Assembly (NCBI GenBank): GCA_032027125.1
Contig: JAVSMQ010000001.1
Location: 2,317,074 to 2,381,073 of the forward strand
Source: JANJTB01 sp032027125
GTDB taxonomy: Bacteria > Bacteroidota > Ignavibacteria > Kapaibacteriales > UBA2268
Reading direction: 5' to 3'
Length of the DNA: 64,000 bases
The position numbers and the translations under genes were made by a program. The number at the start of each line of letters is the position of its first letter. Within the stretch, counting starts at the first letter, position 1. A model generated the notes under the pieces. It did no database searches and was not told the origin of the DNA. It saw only the letters and a list, made by a program, of their open reading frames with translations. This document shows, one piece after another, positions 35,116 to 44,665 of the stretch.

Positions 35116-38100
35116 TTTGAATCTCCGGAATTTTGTTTGTAGAGGGCTAATACCTTTTCAGGAATTTTAATTTTATACTTTTTTACCAGATTCATATTGA
35201 TATTTAACTTTTCGGGTACAAAATCATAAATCGGAATGGATTTCGGGTTTTCACCGTTTAAAACCTTTTCAGCCATTATTCCTGTTTGAAGACCTACCTG
35301 ATAATAATCGGCACCAAGAGAAATAAATGCACCTTTATCTACATCGCTGTATGTATTTGTGAAATAAGGAATTTTCTTTGTCCGGAGAACTTTTGCAATC
35401 TGCTGCATTGCAAGCATCACAGTATTATCACCGGAAGTAAAGAAAATGTCAATATTTTTAGCAAAAAGAGAATTCAGAGCGTCCTGCACATCCGAAGTGT
35501 TTGACACATTTGCTTCTATAAGCTGGAATCCATATTTTTTTGCTGCAAGTCTTGCTTTATCGGTACAGGCAACTGAACAGGCTTCACCGGAATTCCATGC
35601 AATACCGATACGACGGGCTTTCGGGAAAATGTCTCTCATTAATTTAATTGTAGATTCCACCGGTTGAAAAGTAGCAACTCCTGTGATATTATTTTTATGT
35701 TTTTCGGGGGTTTCGGCTACACCAAGAGAATACGGGTCGGTCACAGCACCGAAAATATGAGGAATCGAATGATTCACGCCTGCCATTGTTTGTAAAGCCG
35801 GGGTAGAAATAGTTATAATATAATCAAATTTCTTCTGAATAATATCTTTTGCTATGAGTTGTGCATTTCCGAAATCACCCTGAGCATTGAACATTTCAAC
35901 AGTAATATTCTTTTTATTCAGAATGCCGCTCTTGTCGAAAATATCTTTGATTCCTTTATCAACTGAACCAAGAAGTGCATTTTCGTTGAACATCAAAACT
36001 GCCAGTTTCTTTGGTTTTTCGCTTGAATTGTTCTCTCCTATTTTTGCTGCCGTTGTATCTTCAATAACTTTATCGGCTTTCATTATTAAGTCACGAGAAA
36101 TGGTATAATTCAATTTCTTTGCATAAGCCTGATTGAGATACAGCAAAGTCTGCGTTGTCTGCATAATCGGGATTTTTGCAGGATTTTCTCCGTCAAGAAC
36201 ACGTGCAAGATAGCATCCGCCGTCAAATCCTGTTCGGTAGTAATCAGGTCCGAGAACGGCAATTGTATTGTTGTAAATCAGTTCGGCATCAACAGAGAAA
36301 AGCGGGATTTTATTATCACCGGCAACTTTTGCATAAGCGTCATAAGCCACGTTAAGCGTGTTATCACCCGGATTCAGGAATATTTGTGCTCCGCGGTGAG
36401 CAATAGATTTAGCTGCATCCAGCACTTCATTAGGATTTGATACTGTCGCATCTATTAGCTCCAGCCCGACTTTTCCCATATATTCCTTAATTTTCAAAAC
36501 TACGGCTTCGGAATTTGCCTCGCTGCTGTTCCAGACGATACCCAATTTCTTTTTCTCTGGATACATCTGCCTTATCAAATCAATCATCTTTTCAATCGGA
36601 GGGAAACACGCTACACCGGTGAAATTAGGCAGATGCTGCTCCGGTGATGTGGCTGCTCCAATGCGGTATGGGTCGTAAATATATGTAAATACCACTACCG
36701 GTTTGGTGCGTTTACCAATCATCTGAACTGCTGATTGTACAACTGGAGTAGAAAGGGGCACGATTATATCCACATCGCGGGAAATTAAATCCTGCATAAT
36801 TGAATTAATCATTGGGAAATCAGCATTAGCATTTTTGTATATTATTTCGATATTTTCTCCGTCGCGATAGCCGTGACCTTCGAGAGCTTTAAGAATTCCT
36901 TCCTTACAAATTTCAACATTCGGTTCCATTGCAAACTGGACGATTCCGATTTTCAGTTTCTTTTTAACCGGCTTTGTACCGATAAATAAATTTGCTTTTA
37001 AAATTACTTCATTACTGAATTTCATTCCCAGCTTTGAAGCAGCCTCAAGATTTAACCCGAAAGTAAGTTTTGTATATTTTTCAAAAGGAATATCGACAGG
37101 TTTTTCACCTTTTAAAATTCTGTCAACAATATGAGCAGCTGATTCTCCGCTTGAAGTATAGTCATATCCCAAAGCAGCAAGCGCACCGTCTTTAAGCCGC
37201 TCTACATCGCTTATAAAAATAGGAATTTTCTTTTCATTTGTAGATTTCAGAACAGCATCAAAAGCCGAATAAACCGTATTATCAGGCACAAGCACTACAG
37301 CATCCACTTTTTTGTTCATCAGTGATGTTGCAGCCTGCTGAATTTCCGAAGAGCTTGTGACAGTCGCTTCAATCAATTTTATATTAGGATAATTTGTAAG
37401 AACATTTTTCAGATTTTTAATATTAAATTCGGAATTGGTCTGCCCGATGTCCCAGATTGTGCCGATTGTTAATTTATCACCCATAACTTCAGTCACAAGA
37501 GCCATAGTTTTATCCATCGGCGCCCATCCGTAAACTCCGGTAATATTCGGCAGATGGTCTGTATCGGACTTCCCGGCACCAACCAAAAACGGATTGGCAA
37601 CGGTTGCAAATACAACAGGAATATCTTTTACTTTATTTACAGCAGCCTGTGTAGCAGGAGTTGATATAGCCAGAATCAAATCAACTTTTTCATAAGTAAA
37701 ATTATCAATAATACTGTTTAAAGTTGCCATATCGCCGTTTGCATTTTTCTGGATAATTTTACAGTTTTCTTCGGTATAACCTAATTTCTCTATTTCCTTT
37801 AAAAACGCTTCTCTTGTAACATCAAGAAGACCGTTTGATGTAATCTGAACAATACCGATTTTATGTTTAATATTTTTTACAGAATCACCTTTAAAACCGG
37901 AAATAATTTCGTTGGAATAATAAAAACCAAATGTTAAAAGTATCAGCACAACCGCAATAATAGTATTCCTCTTTGTAATAATTCCGGAAAAAATCTTTTT
38001 CCTTCTGCCGTGTTTTTTACTCAAAACTATAGAAACGTAGAGTGTCAGCAGTACAAAAAGGGCTGTCAGAAGTTTTAAGTCTATAGGATTCATACCTGCA

Positions 38101-38873
38101 AAAAGTGCAAATGCTATCATAAATCTGAAAACTATTGAACCGATTGCAGCGCTCGAAAATTTTGCATAGACCGAATCAAGTTTCAGTATTGCTTCACCGA
38201 TAATTACAGCAGCCAATCCGTTTACAACCATACCTATTCCCATACCGATATCTGCAAATCCCTGATACTGGGCAATAGCAGCGCCGGATAATCCGACAAA
38301 AGCATTTGATAAAGCAATACCGAAGATTTTTACCGAATCAACATTCACTCCCTGTGCCGATGACATTATTGCATTATCACCGGTTGCTCTTAATGTTAAT
38401 CCCAAATCAGTTTTGAAAAATAACCCGACGACAAAACAGGCAAGAGCAATTACAGCTACTAATACTATTGCGAGCCAGGGGTCAAAACCCATCCCCGGAT
38501 TAAATTTTTCAAAGAAATTCATAAAATTAGGGAAATTGAGCAGAGGAACGTTGCTTCTGCCCATAATATGCAGATTAATCGAGTAAAGTGCAATCATCAC
38601 CAGAATACCTGCAAGCAGTCCGTTTACTTTCATTTTTGTATGAATTAATCCTGTTACACTTCCTGCCAGTCCGCCTGCAAAAAATGCAGCAAACAGCGAA
38701 ATATAAGGGTCATATCCGTTAGAAATCATTACAGCCGATACCGCTGCGCCGAGTGTGAAACTGCCATCAACGGTAATATCGGGAAAATCAAGAATTTTGT
38801 AAGTAATATAAACGCCGATTGTCATAAAGGCATAAATCAATCCGAGCACAAGTGCGCCGACCCATAGTTCCAT
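35112..38873 (-). CDS. ABC permease fused to three tandem substrate-binding domains
   Basis: 1,253 residues. Residues 1-285 are a LivH-like permease with 8-9 helices (GALVLGLIYAFMTIGVYITY ... DGSFTLGAAVSAVM). A further helix at about 304-320 (TIIAVVLILLTFGFYY) leads out of the membrane. Three PF04392-type binding domains follow, at about 336-632, 639-940 and 953-1245. Each shows the same skeleton: IGIVQ start, ISTPATQAAV / LSTPVVQSAV / ISTPALQTMA, LPNITGV-like and DNTV/DNTL blocks. No stop or frameshift breaks it. Such proteins are normally separate genes. The substrate is unknown; tryptophan or other amino acids are possible. Confidence 0.9.
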   Translation of the reverse strand: MELWVGALVLGLIYAFMTIGVYITYKILDFPDITVDGSFTLGAAVSAVMISNGYDPYISLFAAFFAGGLAGSVTGLIHTKMKVNGLLAGILVMIALYSINLHIMGRSNVPLLNFPNFMNFFEKFNPGMGFDPWLAIVLVAVIALACFVVGLFFKTDLGLTLRATGDNAIMSSAQGVNVDSVKIFGIALSNAFVGLSGAAIAQYQGFADIGMGIGMVVNGLAAVIIGEAILKLDSVYAKFSSAAIGSIVFRFMIAFALFAGMNPIDLKLLTALFVLLTLYVSIVLSKKHGRRKKIFSGIITKRNTIIAVVLILLTFGFYYSNEIISGFKGDSVKNIKHKIGIVQITSNGLLDVTREAFLKEIEKLGYTEENCKIIQKNANGDMATLNSIIDNFTYEKVDLILAISTPATQAAVNKVKDIPVVFATVANPFLVGAGKSDTDHLPNITGVYGWAPMDKTMALVTEVMGDKLTIGTIWDIGQTNSEFNIKNLKNVLTNYPNIKLIEATVTSSSEIQQAATSLMNKKVDAVVLVPDNTVYSAFDAVLKSTNEKKIPIFISDVERLKDGALAALGYDYTSSGESAAHIVDRILKGEKPVDIPFEKYTKLTFGLNLEAASKLGMKFSNEVILKANLFIGTKPVKKKLKIGIVQFAMEPNVEICKEGILKALEGHGYRDGENIEIIYKNANADFPMINSIMQDLISRDVDIIVPLSTPVVQSAVQMIGKRTKPVVVFTYIYDPYRIGAATSPEQHLPNFTGVACFPPIEKMIDLIRQMYPEKKKLGIVWNSSEANSEAVVLKIKEYMGKVGLELIDATVSNPNEVLDAAKSIAHRGAQIFLNPGDNTLNVAYDAYAKVAGDNKIPLFSVDAELIYNNTIAVLGPDYYRTGFDGGCYLARVLDGENPAKIPIMQTTQTLLYLNQAYAKKLNYTISRDLIMKADKVIEDTTAAKIGENNSSEKPKKLAVLMFNENALLGSVDKGIKDIFDKSGILNKKNITVEMFNAQGDFGNAQLIAKDIIQKKFDYIITISTPALQTMAGVNHSIPHIFGAVTDPYSLGVAETPEKHKNNITGVATFQPVESTIKLMRDIFPKARRIGIAWNSGEACSVACTDKARLAAKKYGFQLIEANVSNTSDVQDALNSLFAKNIDIFFTSGDNTVMLAMQQIAKVLRTKKIPYFTNTYSDVDKGAFISLGADYYQVGLQTGIMAEKVLNGENPKSIPIYDFVPEKLNINMNLVKKYKIKIPEKVLALYKQNSGDSK

Positions 38874-38876
38874 AAT

Positions 38877-40097
38877 TTAATTCTCCATTCCGGTTATTGC
38901 AATAGTTCCCATACTCAATACAGAACCGCTCAAAATATGCTGAACTTTTTTGGCTTCAAGTTCATTTAGAATTTGAGATAAATCATTATCATAAGTTTCA
39001 GGTTTGAAATTCAGCAGAGTTTTTTCAAATATCCCGCAATGCAGATGAAATCTTGAATCGGATGGCAAAATTGTTGAATAAAAAGGTAATTGTTTCTTTT
39101 CGGAATCAGCATAAAATCCAACTCCGGCAATCACAGAATTAAAATCATCCCGGTCAACAGGAAAATTTACCCATTCAGCAAAATTTTCGTTATCAAAAAT
39201 ACTTTTACCGTTCAGAGGTTTATTTTCTGTAGTAGGTACTTTTTTTAGATTCATTCCTCTCAATCCCTTACTTTCGGCAATGATTGTAAAACTGAAAGCT
39301 TTTAAATTCAATGCTTTTGAAATTGAATCCAGTAAATCCTGAATCTCGGCAAAAGTTTCCTTCATTCTAAATGATACTATTACCGATAGAGTTCCGGATA
39401 GTTTAAACCCATTTAAATAACTATAGACTGTATCAATCATTGCAGGAGAGTATATCATAAAGTCCACTGCCGGACGTTTGACTGCCGGATAGACAAACAG
39501 ATTATTATTCAATACAAATGATTCGCCGAAGTAATCTTTTATGCTATCCCAGTCATCACCAATTGCAGCAAAACCGAATGCATTTTCAATATCCTTAGCC
39601 GGAAGATTTATTACATCGGTTTTATTATAACTGCTGGTCTCAATTTTGCCGGAATCGCCGATTGGCTCAATTTTGCCTGATGAATCCCCGACTTTCAAAA
39701 TCTCAAGAGATAAATTCTCAAGCTCAACTACAGATTTTGTCTGTGATTCAACATTTTTATCAGCAGTCTGAAATTCATTGTCATTCTCAATTTCCCTAAA
39801 AATTCTCAGAAAACCGCTTAGTTTGAAAACTTCCTTGATATTTGGGGTGACTTTATAAATTGCAATCTCACCGCCGGCTGCTGATATTTTTTTTTGATTA
39901 ATAAGCAGAACCCTGAGCCCTGCCGAACTTATATAATTCACATCGCTGAAATCCAGAATTACACTTCTGATACCTTTATCTAAAAGTGTAAGGATGTATT
40001 TGTTAATTTCCTCAGAATTGACACCGTCAAGTCTGCCGGTCAGCTTGGTAATATGTGTTGAAGCAATAGAGTATTCTGTAATTTCGAGCATAATCAT
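38877..40097 (-). CDS. STAS-domain protein with unknown C-terminal region
   Basis: 406 residues, no signal peptide or membrane helix. Residues 1-105 are a STAS domain (ITKLTGRLDGVNSEEINKYI, then SVILDFSDVNYISSAGLRVLL), the fold of anti-sigma factor antagonists; the Ser of ISSAGLR is the usual phosphorylation site. A Ser/Thr linker (about 110-160) leads to a 240-residue C-terminal region I cannot name (IGDDWDSIKDYFGESFVLNN; FHLHCGIFEKTLLNF). Its stop is 3 bp from the start of the fused permease gene, so it is the first gene of the transporter operon and may regulate that transporter. A promoter lies just upstream. Confidence 0.75.
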   Translation of the reverse strand: MIMLEITEYSIASTHITKLTGRLDGVNSEEINKYILTLLDKGIRSVILDFSDVNYISSAGLRVLLINQKKISAAGGEIAIYKVTPNIKEVFKLSGFLRIFREIENDNEFQTADKNVESQTKSVVELENLSLEILKVGDSSGKIEPIGDSGKIETSSYNKTDVINLPAKDIENAFGFAAIGDDWDSIKDYFGESFVLNNNLFVYPAVKRPAVDFMIYSPAMIDTVYSYLNGFKLSGTLSVIVSFRMKETFAEIQDLLDSISKALNLKAFSFTIIAESKGLRGMNLKKVPTTENKPLNGKSIFDNENFAEWVNFPVDRDDFNSVIAGVGFYADSEKKQLPFYSTILPSDSRFHLHCGIFEKTLLNFKPETYDNDLSQILNELEAKKVQHILSGSVLSMGTIAITGMEN

Positions 40098-40122
40098 TCT
40101 GCCTAATAATTTTTATGAACTA

Positions 40123-40152
40123 CAAAAATATAAATAATAGTCTTATGACAAA
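40123..40152 (-). promoter_or_regulatory. Bacteroidota-type promoter TTTG-N18-TATTTTTG for the transporter operon
   Basis: Minus strand TTTG (40152-40149), 18 bases, TATTTTTG (40130-40123). The spacing is one base short of ideal. It stands about 25 bases before ATG 40097, leaving a short leader containing AGGCAG. Confidence 0.55.
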
Positions 40153-40290
40153 CAAAGTTTTTTTAGTGAATTAATAATTTCATTTCTGTTTTGAAATTTT
40201 TTAGAAATGATATAATCCGAATTGCAAAAAACAGGGGATTATCAATCACAAAATATTATTAAATGAAATTTTTATATTATAAAAAAAAGA

Positions 40291-40322
40291 TTTGCAATAA
40301 ATAAAATATTTTCCTAATTTTG
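40291..40322 (+). promoter_or_regulatory. Bacteroidota-type promoter TTTG-N20-TAATTTTG
   Basis: TTTG at 40291-40294, 20 bases, TAATTTTG at 40315-40322. It would give a leader of about 75 bases to the lipoprotein gene at 40403. Confidence 0.6.
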
Positions 40323-40402
40323 TATGTATTAAAAATCAATATTAAAATTAATATTCAAGGTGTAAAATAAACGCCTAAAAAATAATTTAAAATAGTAGAA
40401 TT

Positions 40403-40933
40403 ATGAAAATTAGAATTTTTGTTTTACTTTTAATCTTTATATTTTATAACTGTACGCCGCCGAAGTATATTGTCAAAAGGCAGACTGAGATTAAACTTTC
40501 AGAATTAGACAATTCGATTGTGAATTATATCCCTATTCTTGACAGCGATTTGAATAAATCTGAAATTTTACATTCAAGTTATAATTTAATTAAGAATGAA
40601 GAATTTTCAAAATTAAAAAATTATCTCACAGAACTGGAAGAATCCGGTACTAATTCATCGGATGTATTTTTATCAAAAACTTTATTACTAATCACAAATA
40701 AAAATTATGCCGAAGCATCTGTGATATTAAAAAGAATAAATGACAATGATTTTATAGTGTTAAAAAAATTGTTAACTATTGATTTGGAATATGAAACAGC
40801 CAAATCGAGGGACATTTCAGATTTTTCAGGATTTTTAGCAAAATATCAGAAATTGATTGATGAATTTCCGGATAATATTATGTTAAAAAAAATTGTAGCT
40901 ATCAGAATAAGGTATTTAAGATATTATTATTAA
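40403..40933 (+). CDS. Putative lipoprotein with TPR-like helices
   Basis: 176 residues. The leader MKIRIFVLLLIFIFYNC ends in a Cys at 17 that fits a lipobox (FYNC), so it is probably anchored in the membrane by lipid. The mature part is entirely helical by pattern: repeated units such as SSYNLIKNEEFSKLKNYLTEL and LLLITNKNYAEASVILKRI look like one or two tetratricopeptide repeats. No family recognised. It starts a two-gene unit with the lipoprotein gene 18 bp downstream. Very AT-rich, with high Asn/Lys/Ile content compared with its neighbours. Confidence 0.65.
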   Translation: MKIRIFVLLLIFIFYNCTPPKYIVKRQTEIKLSELDNSIVNYIPILDSDLNKSEILHSSYNLIKNEEFSKLKNYLTELEESGTNSSDVFLSKTLLLITNKNYAEASVILKRINDNDFIVLKKLLTIDLEYETAKSRDISDFSGFLAKYQKLIDEFPDNIMLKKIVAIRIRYLRYYY

Positions 40934-40951
40934 TTTAAATGAGTAATTAAA

Positions 40952-41677
40952 ATGAGAATTCTTGTTATTTCTTTGATGACATTATTTGTTTTATCGTGTT
41001 CCAATGTCAGGATGCTTGAGAAAAGTTTTAACAAAATAAAAGCACCTGTTGAATATTTACACGACAGCAGAATTTCCGATAGCAAAAAAACGGATTCCAT
41101 TTATGTTTCCTTTAATATTATGCCACTGGAAAATCAGACCAGCGTCACAAAAATTGACGGGACTACAATACCTCTTTTATTCTTTAACCATATTAGTACA
41201 GATGTAAAAGTTGTACTTGGGCAAAATTCGATTAAACAAAATTATAATAATTTCTTTATTAGTTCTTTTTTTGATGAAAGCAGTAGAACAGGTAATTATA
41301 TTTTAAGTAATCAGCCTTTAAACAGTTCATCCTACACAATGGTCATTACAGTAGATTCGTGCATTACACAATCACAATATATGAAATCCTCCACATCAAT
41401 TTTTCTCCTGCTTGCTTATAGTTATACTGCGACAGAGGCTGGATTAGCGGCTGTGACAAATTTAAAAGTAACTTCAGTCTTAAAAAAAGGGGATATTATA
41501 GTAAATCAAAAATCCTATTCAATATATAATACCCAGCCGTTTTTAAAAACTCAGAGTGATAGTATAGATGAAATGAGGTCTGATTTTATTTCCAATATGG
41601 CTGAATCTTTATCTTTGGGGACGAAGGAATGTATTGAAAAAATTATAACAGATATTAATTCATCAATAAATAACTAA
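40952..41677 (+). CDS. Putative lipoprotein of unknown function
   Basis: 241 residues. Leader MRILVISLMTLFVLSCSN with lipobox FVLSC (Cys16). The mature part is beta-rich (KTDSIYVSFNIMPLENQTSV, ILSNQPLNSSSYTMVITVDSC) with one hydrophobic stretch at about 145-165 (SIFLLLAYSYTATEAGLAAV). It ends in a charged helix. I recognise no domain. Its gene follows another lipoprotein gene by 18 bp, so they probably work at the same place in the envelope. Confidence 0.65.
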   Translation: MRILVISLMTLFVLSCSNVRMLEKSFNKIKAPVEYLHDSRISDSKKTDSIYVSFNIMPLENQTSVTKIDGTTIPLLFFNHISTDVKVVLGQNSIKQNYNNFFISSFFDESSRTGNYILSNQPLNSSSYTMVITVDSCITQSQYMKSSTSIFLLLAYSYTATEAGLAAVTNLKVTSVLKKGDIIVNQKSYSIYNTQPFLKTQSDSIDEMRSDFISNMAESLSLGTKECIEKIITDINSSINN

Positions 41678-42241
41678 TACTTTTTTGTGCAAAATTATTG
41701 ATATTGCAAAACTGTTTAAAACATATAATTATCTTCTGATATGATTATGAAAGTAGCAGCACCAAAGCCGCCGCAGTTAATAACAGTTTTTGTTTCATAG
41801 ATTTATACCATTTGATAAAAAGTATTTTCAAAAATACAAATCTTATACATTGACTGACATTGAAAACTGATAAAAGACTCAAAATATTTTCAAATTCCCA
41901 TCAATATGTGAAATTGCAGGTTTCATCTTAAAGATAAATGCTTCGATTCTGAAATGGTTATTTCAAAAATTCAATAGTCAGGTTTTACTTAAATTACTGA
42001 ATATGACTGTATAATTATTTTGAACTGCACGCATAAATAGTTTTACAATATTCATAGCTATACCCAATTTCCGTATGTGTGTTATAAATCGGACTTAATC
42101 AGTCGGCAATTAAAAATAAAAATATGCGTCATAACATTTTCTTTTAAAAGTAAGTGATTGTAGATTTTAATAACTTACATATAAATTTACATCATGATAA
42201 AATTTGATAAATAAGATAAACATAAATTTGGAGTAGATTTA
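41678..42241. other. Intergenic region, 564 bp
   Basis: AT-rich and without a supported gene. On the minus strand, about 41737-41822, a 28-codon stretch reads TKTVINCGGFGAATFIIIS, which resembles the C-terminal end of a beta-ketoacyl synthase and may be a relic. In another frame the same DNA reads like a signal peptide (MKQKLLLTAAALVLLLS, stop). No consensus promoter, hairpin or RNA gene was found before the E1 gene at 42242. Confidence 0.45.
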
Positions 42242-44383
42242 ATGCCAAAAGCGGTAAAAAGCAAAATTTCGGGCGAAACATCTAAAAATGGAGTAAATCC
42301 AAAACCTAAGATTGTGCAAATTGATTATATGGGACACGATATCGCAGTTGAATTATACAGCTCTTTTGATTTCAGCGGTTTTGATAAGAAAACAATTATT
42401 GAATGGTATAAATTAAACCATCTTGGAAGAAGACTTGATGATAAGGCTGCATTGTATCTGAAAATGGCAAAAGGCTGGTCATATCACGCTTCATTTGCCG
42501 GACATGACGGTATTCAGTTGGCTCTCGGTAAAATATTCAGGCAAAAAAAGGATTTTCTTTTTCCATATTACCGCGATATGATGACTTCACTTGCTGCCGG
42601 TATAACAGTAGAAGAAATCATCCTGAACGGACTTAGTAAGGATACAGATGTCGCAGGCGGCGGCAGACACATGAGTAATCATTTTGCAAAACCGTCAATT
42701 AATATTCAGAATGTTTCTTCGTGTACAGGTAATCACAGTCTTCATGCTGCGGGTGTTGCAAGAGCAATAACTCGTTACAATGATGATGCGGTATCATTTT
42801 ATTCAGGCGGTGATTCTGCCTGTTCCGAGGGTTATTTTTATGAAGCAATTAATATCTCGACACTTGAGAAACTACCGGTAATATATGTTATACAAAACAA
42901 TAAATACGGCATCTCGGTTCCTTTGATTGACCAAACAGCAAATCAGGTTGTATCGGATAATTTCCGAGGTTTCAAAAATTTAAAAATATTTGAAGTTGAC
43001 GGACGCGACCCCTTTGATTCTTACCGCAAACTTAAACTGGCAGTTGAATATGCTCAGTCTGGTTCGGGACCTGCGATGGTTCACGCAGATTGCGACAGAA
43101 TAGGTTCGCACTCAAATTCTGACCGTCAGGAGTTGTACCGTACTAAAGATGAGATGGAAACCCAGAAAAGACGCGACCCTCTGATGCAGTTCAGATGGCA
43201 TATTTTAGATAAGAAAATTCTTAGTGAATCTGAAATTCGTGAAATTGAAGAAAATAACAAAGAACTGATATTTGAGGCTGCTGATTTAGCTGAAGCCGCT
43301 CCCGAGGCAAACGGTAAATCATGGACTGAGTTTATTATTCCGGAGCCGTTTGTAAAGCAGGATGATAATACAGAATTTGAACTTCCTGCAGAAAGTGAAC
43401 AAATTCATTTTATTGAAGCAATTAACAGTACTCTTAAAGAAGAGTTCCGCTCAAATCCTGATACTTACTTATGGGGACAGGATATCGGTAAAGGCGGCGT
43501 TTTCAATGTTGTTAAGGGTATGCCTCAGGAATTCGGGAAATTGAGGGTGTTCAATGCACCTATTGCAGAGGATTCGATAGTAGGTTCGGCAAATGGTTTT
43601 TCGAGGTATAACGACAAAATCAGATTAGTTGTCGAAGGTGCTGAATTTGCTGATTATTTCTGGCCCGCGATGGAGCAGTTAATAGAATGTTCACATGATT
43701 ACTGGCGAACTAAAGGGCAGTTTTCGCCAAATGTGGTTATCCGTCTTGCAAGCGGCGGTTATATTCAGGGAGGTCTTTACCATTCTCAGAATCTCGAAGC
43801 AGTATTTGCAACCATACCCGGTATAAGAATAGTCATTCCGGCTTTTGCCGATGATGCAGCGGGGTTACTGAGAAACTCAATACGCTCAAGGGGTACAACT
43901 TTGTTTTTGGAACCTAAATATTTATATAATTTCAAATATGCTTCCGGACCGAAGACACCTGAAAATTATATAATTCCATTCGGTAAAGCACGGGTTAGAC
44001 GCCCGGGTAAAGATATTACAGTCGTTTCTTACGGGACAGCAGTCCATCTGAGTATGATGGCGGCTGAGGAACTTGCCAGAGAAGGAATATCGGTAGAAGT
44101 AATTGACCTGCGTTCGATAGCTCCATGGGATAAGCAAACTGTATTTGAATCCGTTAAAAAAACAAACCGTGTTGTAATAGCTCACGAAGACCGTATAACA
44201 GGAGGTTTTGGTGGTGAAGTGGCTTCCACAATTACTGAAGAACTTTTCCGCGAACTCGATGCACCTGTTTTAAGAGTAGGTTCGAAAAATGTACATGTCG
44301 GATTTGCAAAAAGTTATGAAAGTGAAATCTTATTAAATAAAGGCGACGTAGTTGAAACCATAAGACAAGTGCTGAAATTTTAG
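42242..44383 (+). CDS. Fused alpha/beta E1 component of a 2-oxoacid dehydrogenase
   Basis: 713 residues. The N-terminal half (about 45-370) is an E1-alpha subunit with the thiamine-diphosphate site (FYSGGDSACSEGYFYEAI ... IQNNKYGIS; GGDS/NN). The C-terminal half (about 385-713) is an E1-beta subunit (DIGKGGVFNVVKGMPQEFG; NAPIAEDSIVGSANGFS; AHEDRITGGFGGEVAS). Two-subunit enzymes of branched-chain 2-oxoacid (BCKDH) or pyruvate type are commonly joined in Bacteroidota. It decarboxylates a 2-oxoacid and passes the acyl group to lipoyl-E2; neither E2 nor E3 is in the window. GGAG, 8 bases before the ATG, supports the start. Confidence 0.9.
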   Translation: MPKAVKSKISGETSKNGVNPKPKIVQIDYMGHDIAVELYSSFDFSGFDKKTIIEWYKLNHLGRRLDDKAALYLKMAKGWSYHASFAGHDGIQLALGKIFRQKKDFLFPYYRDMMTSLAAGITVEEIILNGLSKDTDVAGGGRHMSNHFAKPSINIQNVSSCTGNHSLHAAGVARAITRYNDDAVSFYSGGDSACSEGYFYEAINISTLEKLPVIYVIQNNKYGISVPLIDQTANQVVSDNFRGFKNLKIFEVDGRDPFDSYRKLKLAVEYAQSGSGPAMVHADCDRIGSHSNSDRQELYRTKDEMETQKRRDPLMQFRWHILDKKILSESEIREIEENNKELIFEAADLAEAAPEANGKSWTEFIIPEPFVKQDDNTEFELPAESEQIHFIEAINSTLKEEFRSNPDTYLWGQDIGKGGVFNVVKGMPQEFGKLRVFNAPIAEDSIVGSANGFSRYNDKIRLVVEGAEFADYFWPAMEQLIECSHDYWRTKGQFSPNVVIRLASGGYIQGGLYHSQNLEAVFATIPGIRIVIPAFADDAAGLLRNSIRSRGTTLFLEPKYLYNFKYASGPKTPENYIIPFGKARVRRPGKDITVVSYGTAVHLSMMAAEELAREGISVEVIDLRSIAPWDKQTVFESVKKTNRVVIAHEDRITGGFGGEVASTITEELFRELDAPVLRVGSKNVHVGFAKSYESEILLNKGDVVETIRQVLKF

Positions 44384-44517
44384 TTATTTAACAATTTGTG
44401 TGTAATAAACTTGACAGTGTGAAGTTAAAATTACAAGCTATTATTAAATAAATAATTATTATATTTGAAACTGTTAGATACCCAAAAAATAAAATAGTTT
44501 ATTCGGGTGTCAACATA

Positions 44518-44525
44518 TATATTTG
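44518..44525 (+). promoter_or_regulatory. Possible -7 box TATATTTG of the tRNA-Arg gene
   Basis: TATATTTG matches the -7 consensus TAnnTTTG, 24 bases before the mature tRNA 5' end. No good TTTG lies 19 bases upstream, so the call is tentative. Confidence 0.4.
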
Positions 44526-44548
44526 TATCCTGTAAGGAACAAAATCCG

Positions 44549-44622
44549 GCGCCCGTAGCTCAATTGGATAGAGTGTTGGATTCCGGTTCCAAAGGTTGGG
44601 GGTTCGATTCCCTTCGGGCGTG
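44549..44622 (+). tRNA. tRNA-Arg (anticodon CCG)
   Basis: A complete cloverleaf folds by hand. Acceptor stem GCGCCCG/CGGGCGT (one G-U), D-arm GCTC/GAGT, anticodon stem TTGGA/TCCAA with loop TTCCGGT (anticodon CCG at 44583-44585), five-base variable loop, T-arm GGGGG-TTCGATT-CCCTT (two G-U), discriminator G. The CCA end is not encoded. It reads CGG codons. It is followed 43 bp later by a TPR protein gene. Confidence 0.95.
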
Positions 44623-44665
44623 CTAAAGATTATGTTAAACTAAGTGTTTGAAATTGCGAGAGTAA

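Larger units (their letters stand above)
40098..40402. other. Divergent intergenic region, 305 bp
   Basis: AT-rich region between the transporter operon and the lipoprotein pair. Apart from the two opposite promoters (40123-40152 and 40291-40322) I see no repeat, ORF or RNA gene. Confidence 0.6.

Noticed and set aside
41750..41806. 17-codon minus-strand ORF resembling a signal peptide (MKQKLLLTAAALVLLLS)
   Set aside because: It ends right after the hydrophobic stretch with no mature protein, and overlaps the ketoacyl-synthase-like relic in another frame.
43362..43544. 60-codon plus-strand ORF inside the E1 dehydrogenase gene
   Set aside because: Out-of-frame shadow of a well-supported gene in the linker between its alpha and beta halves.
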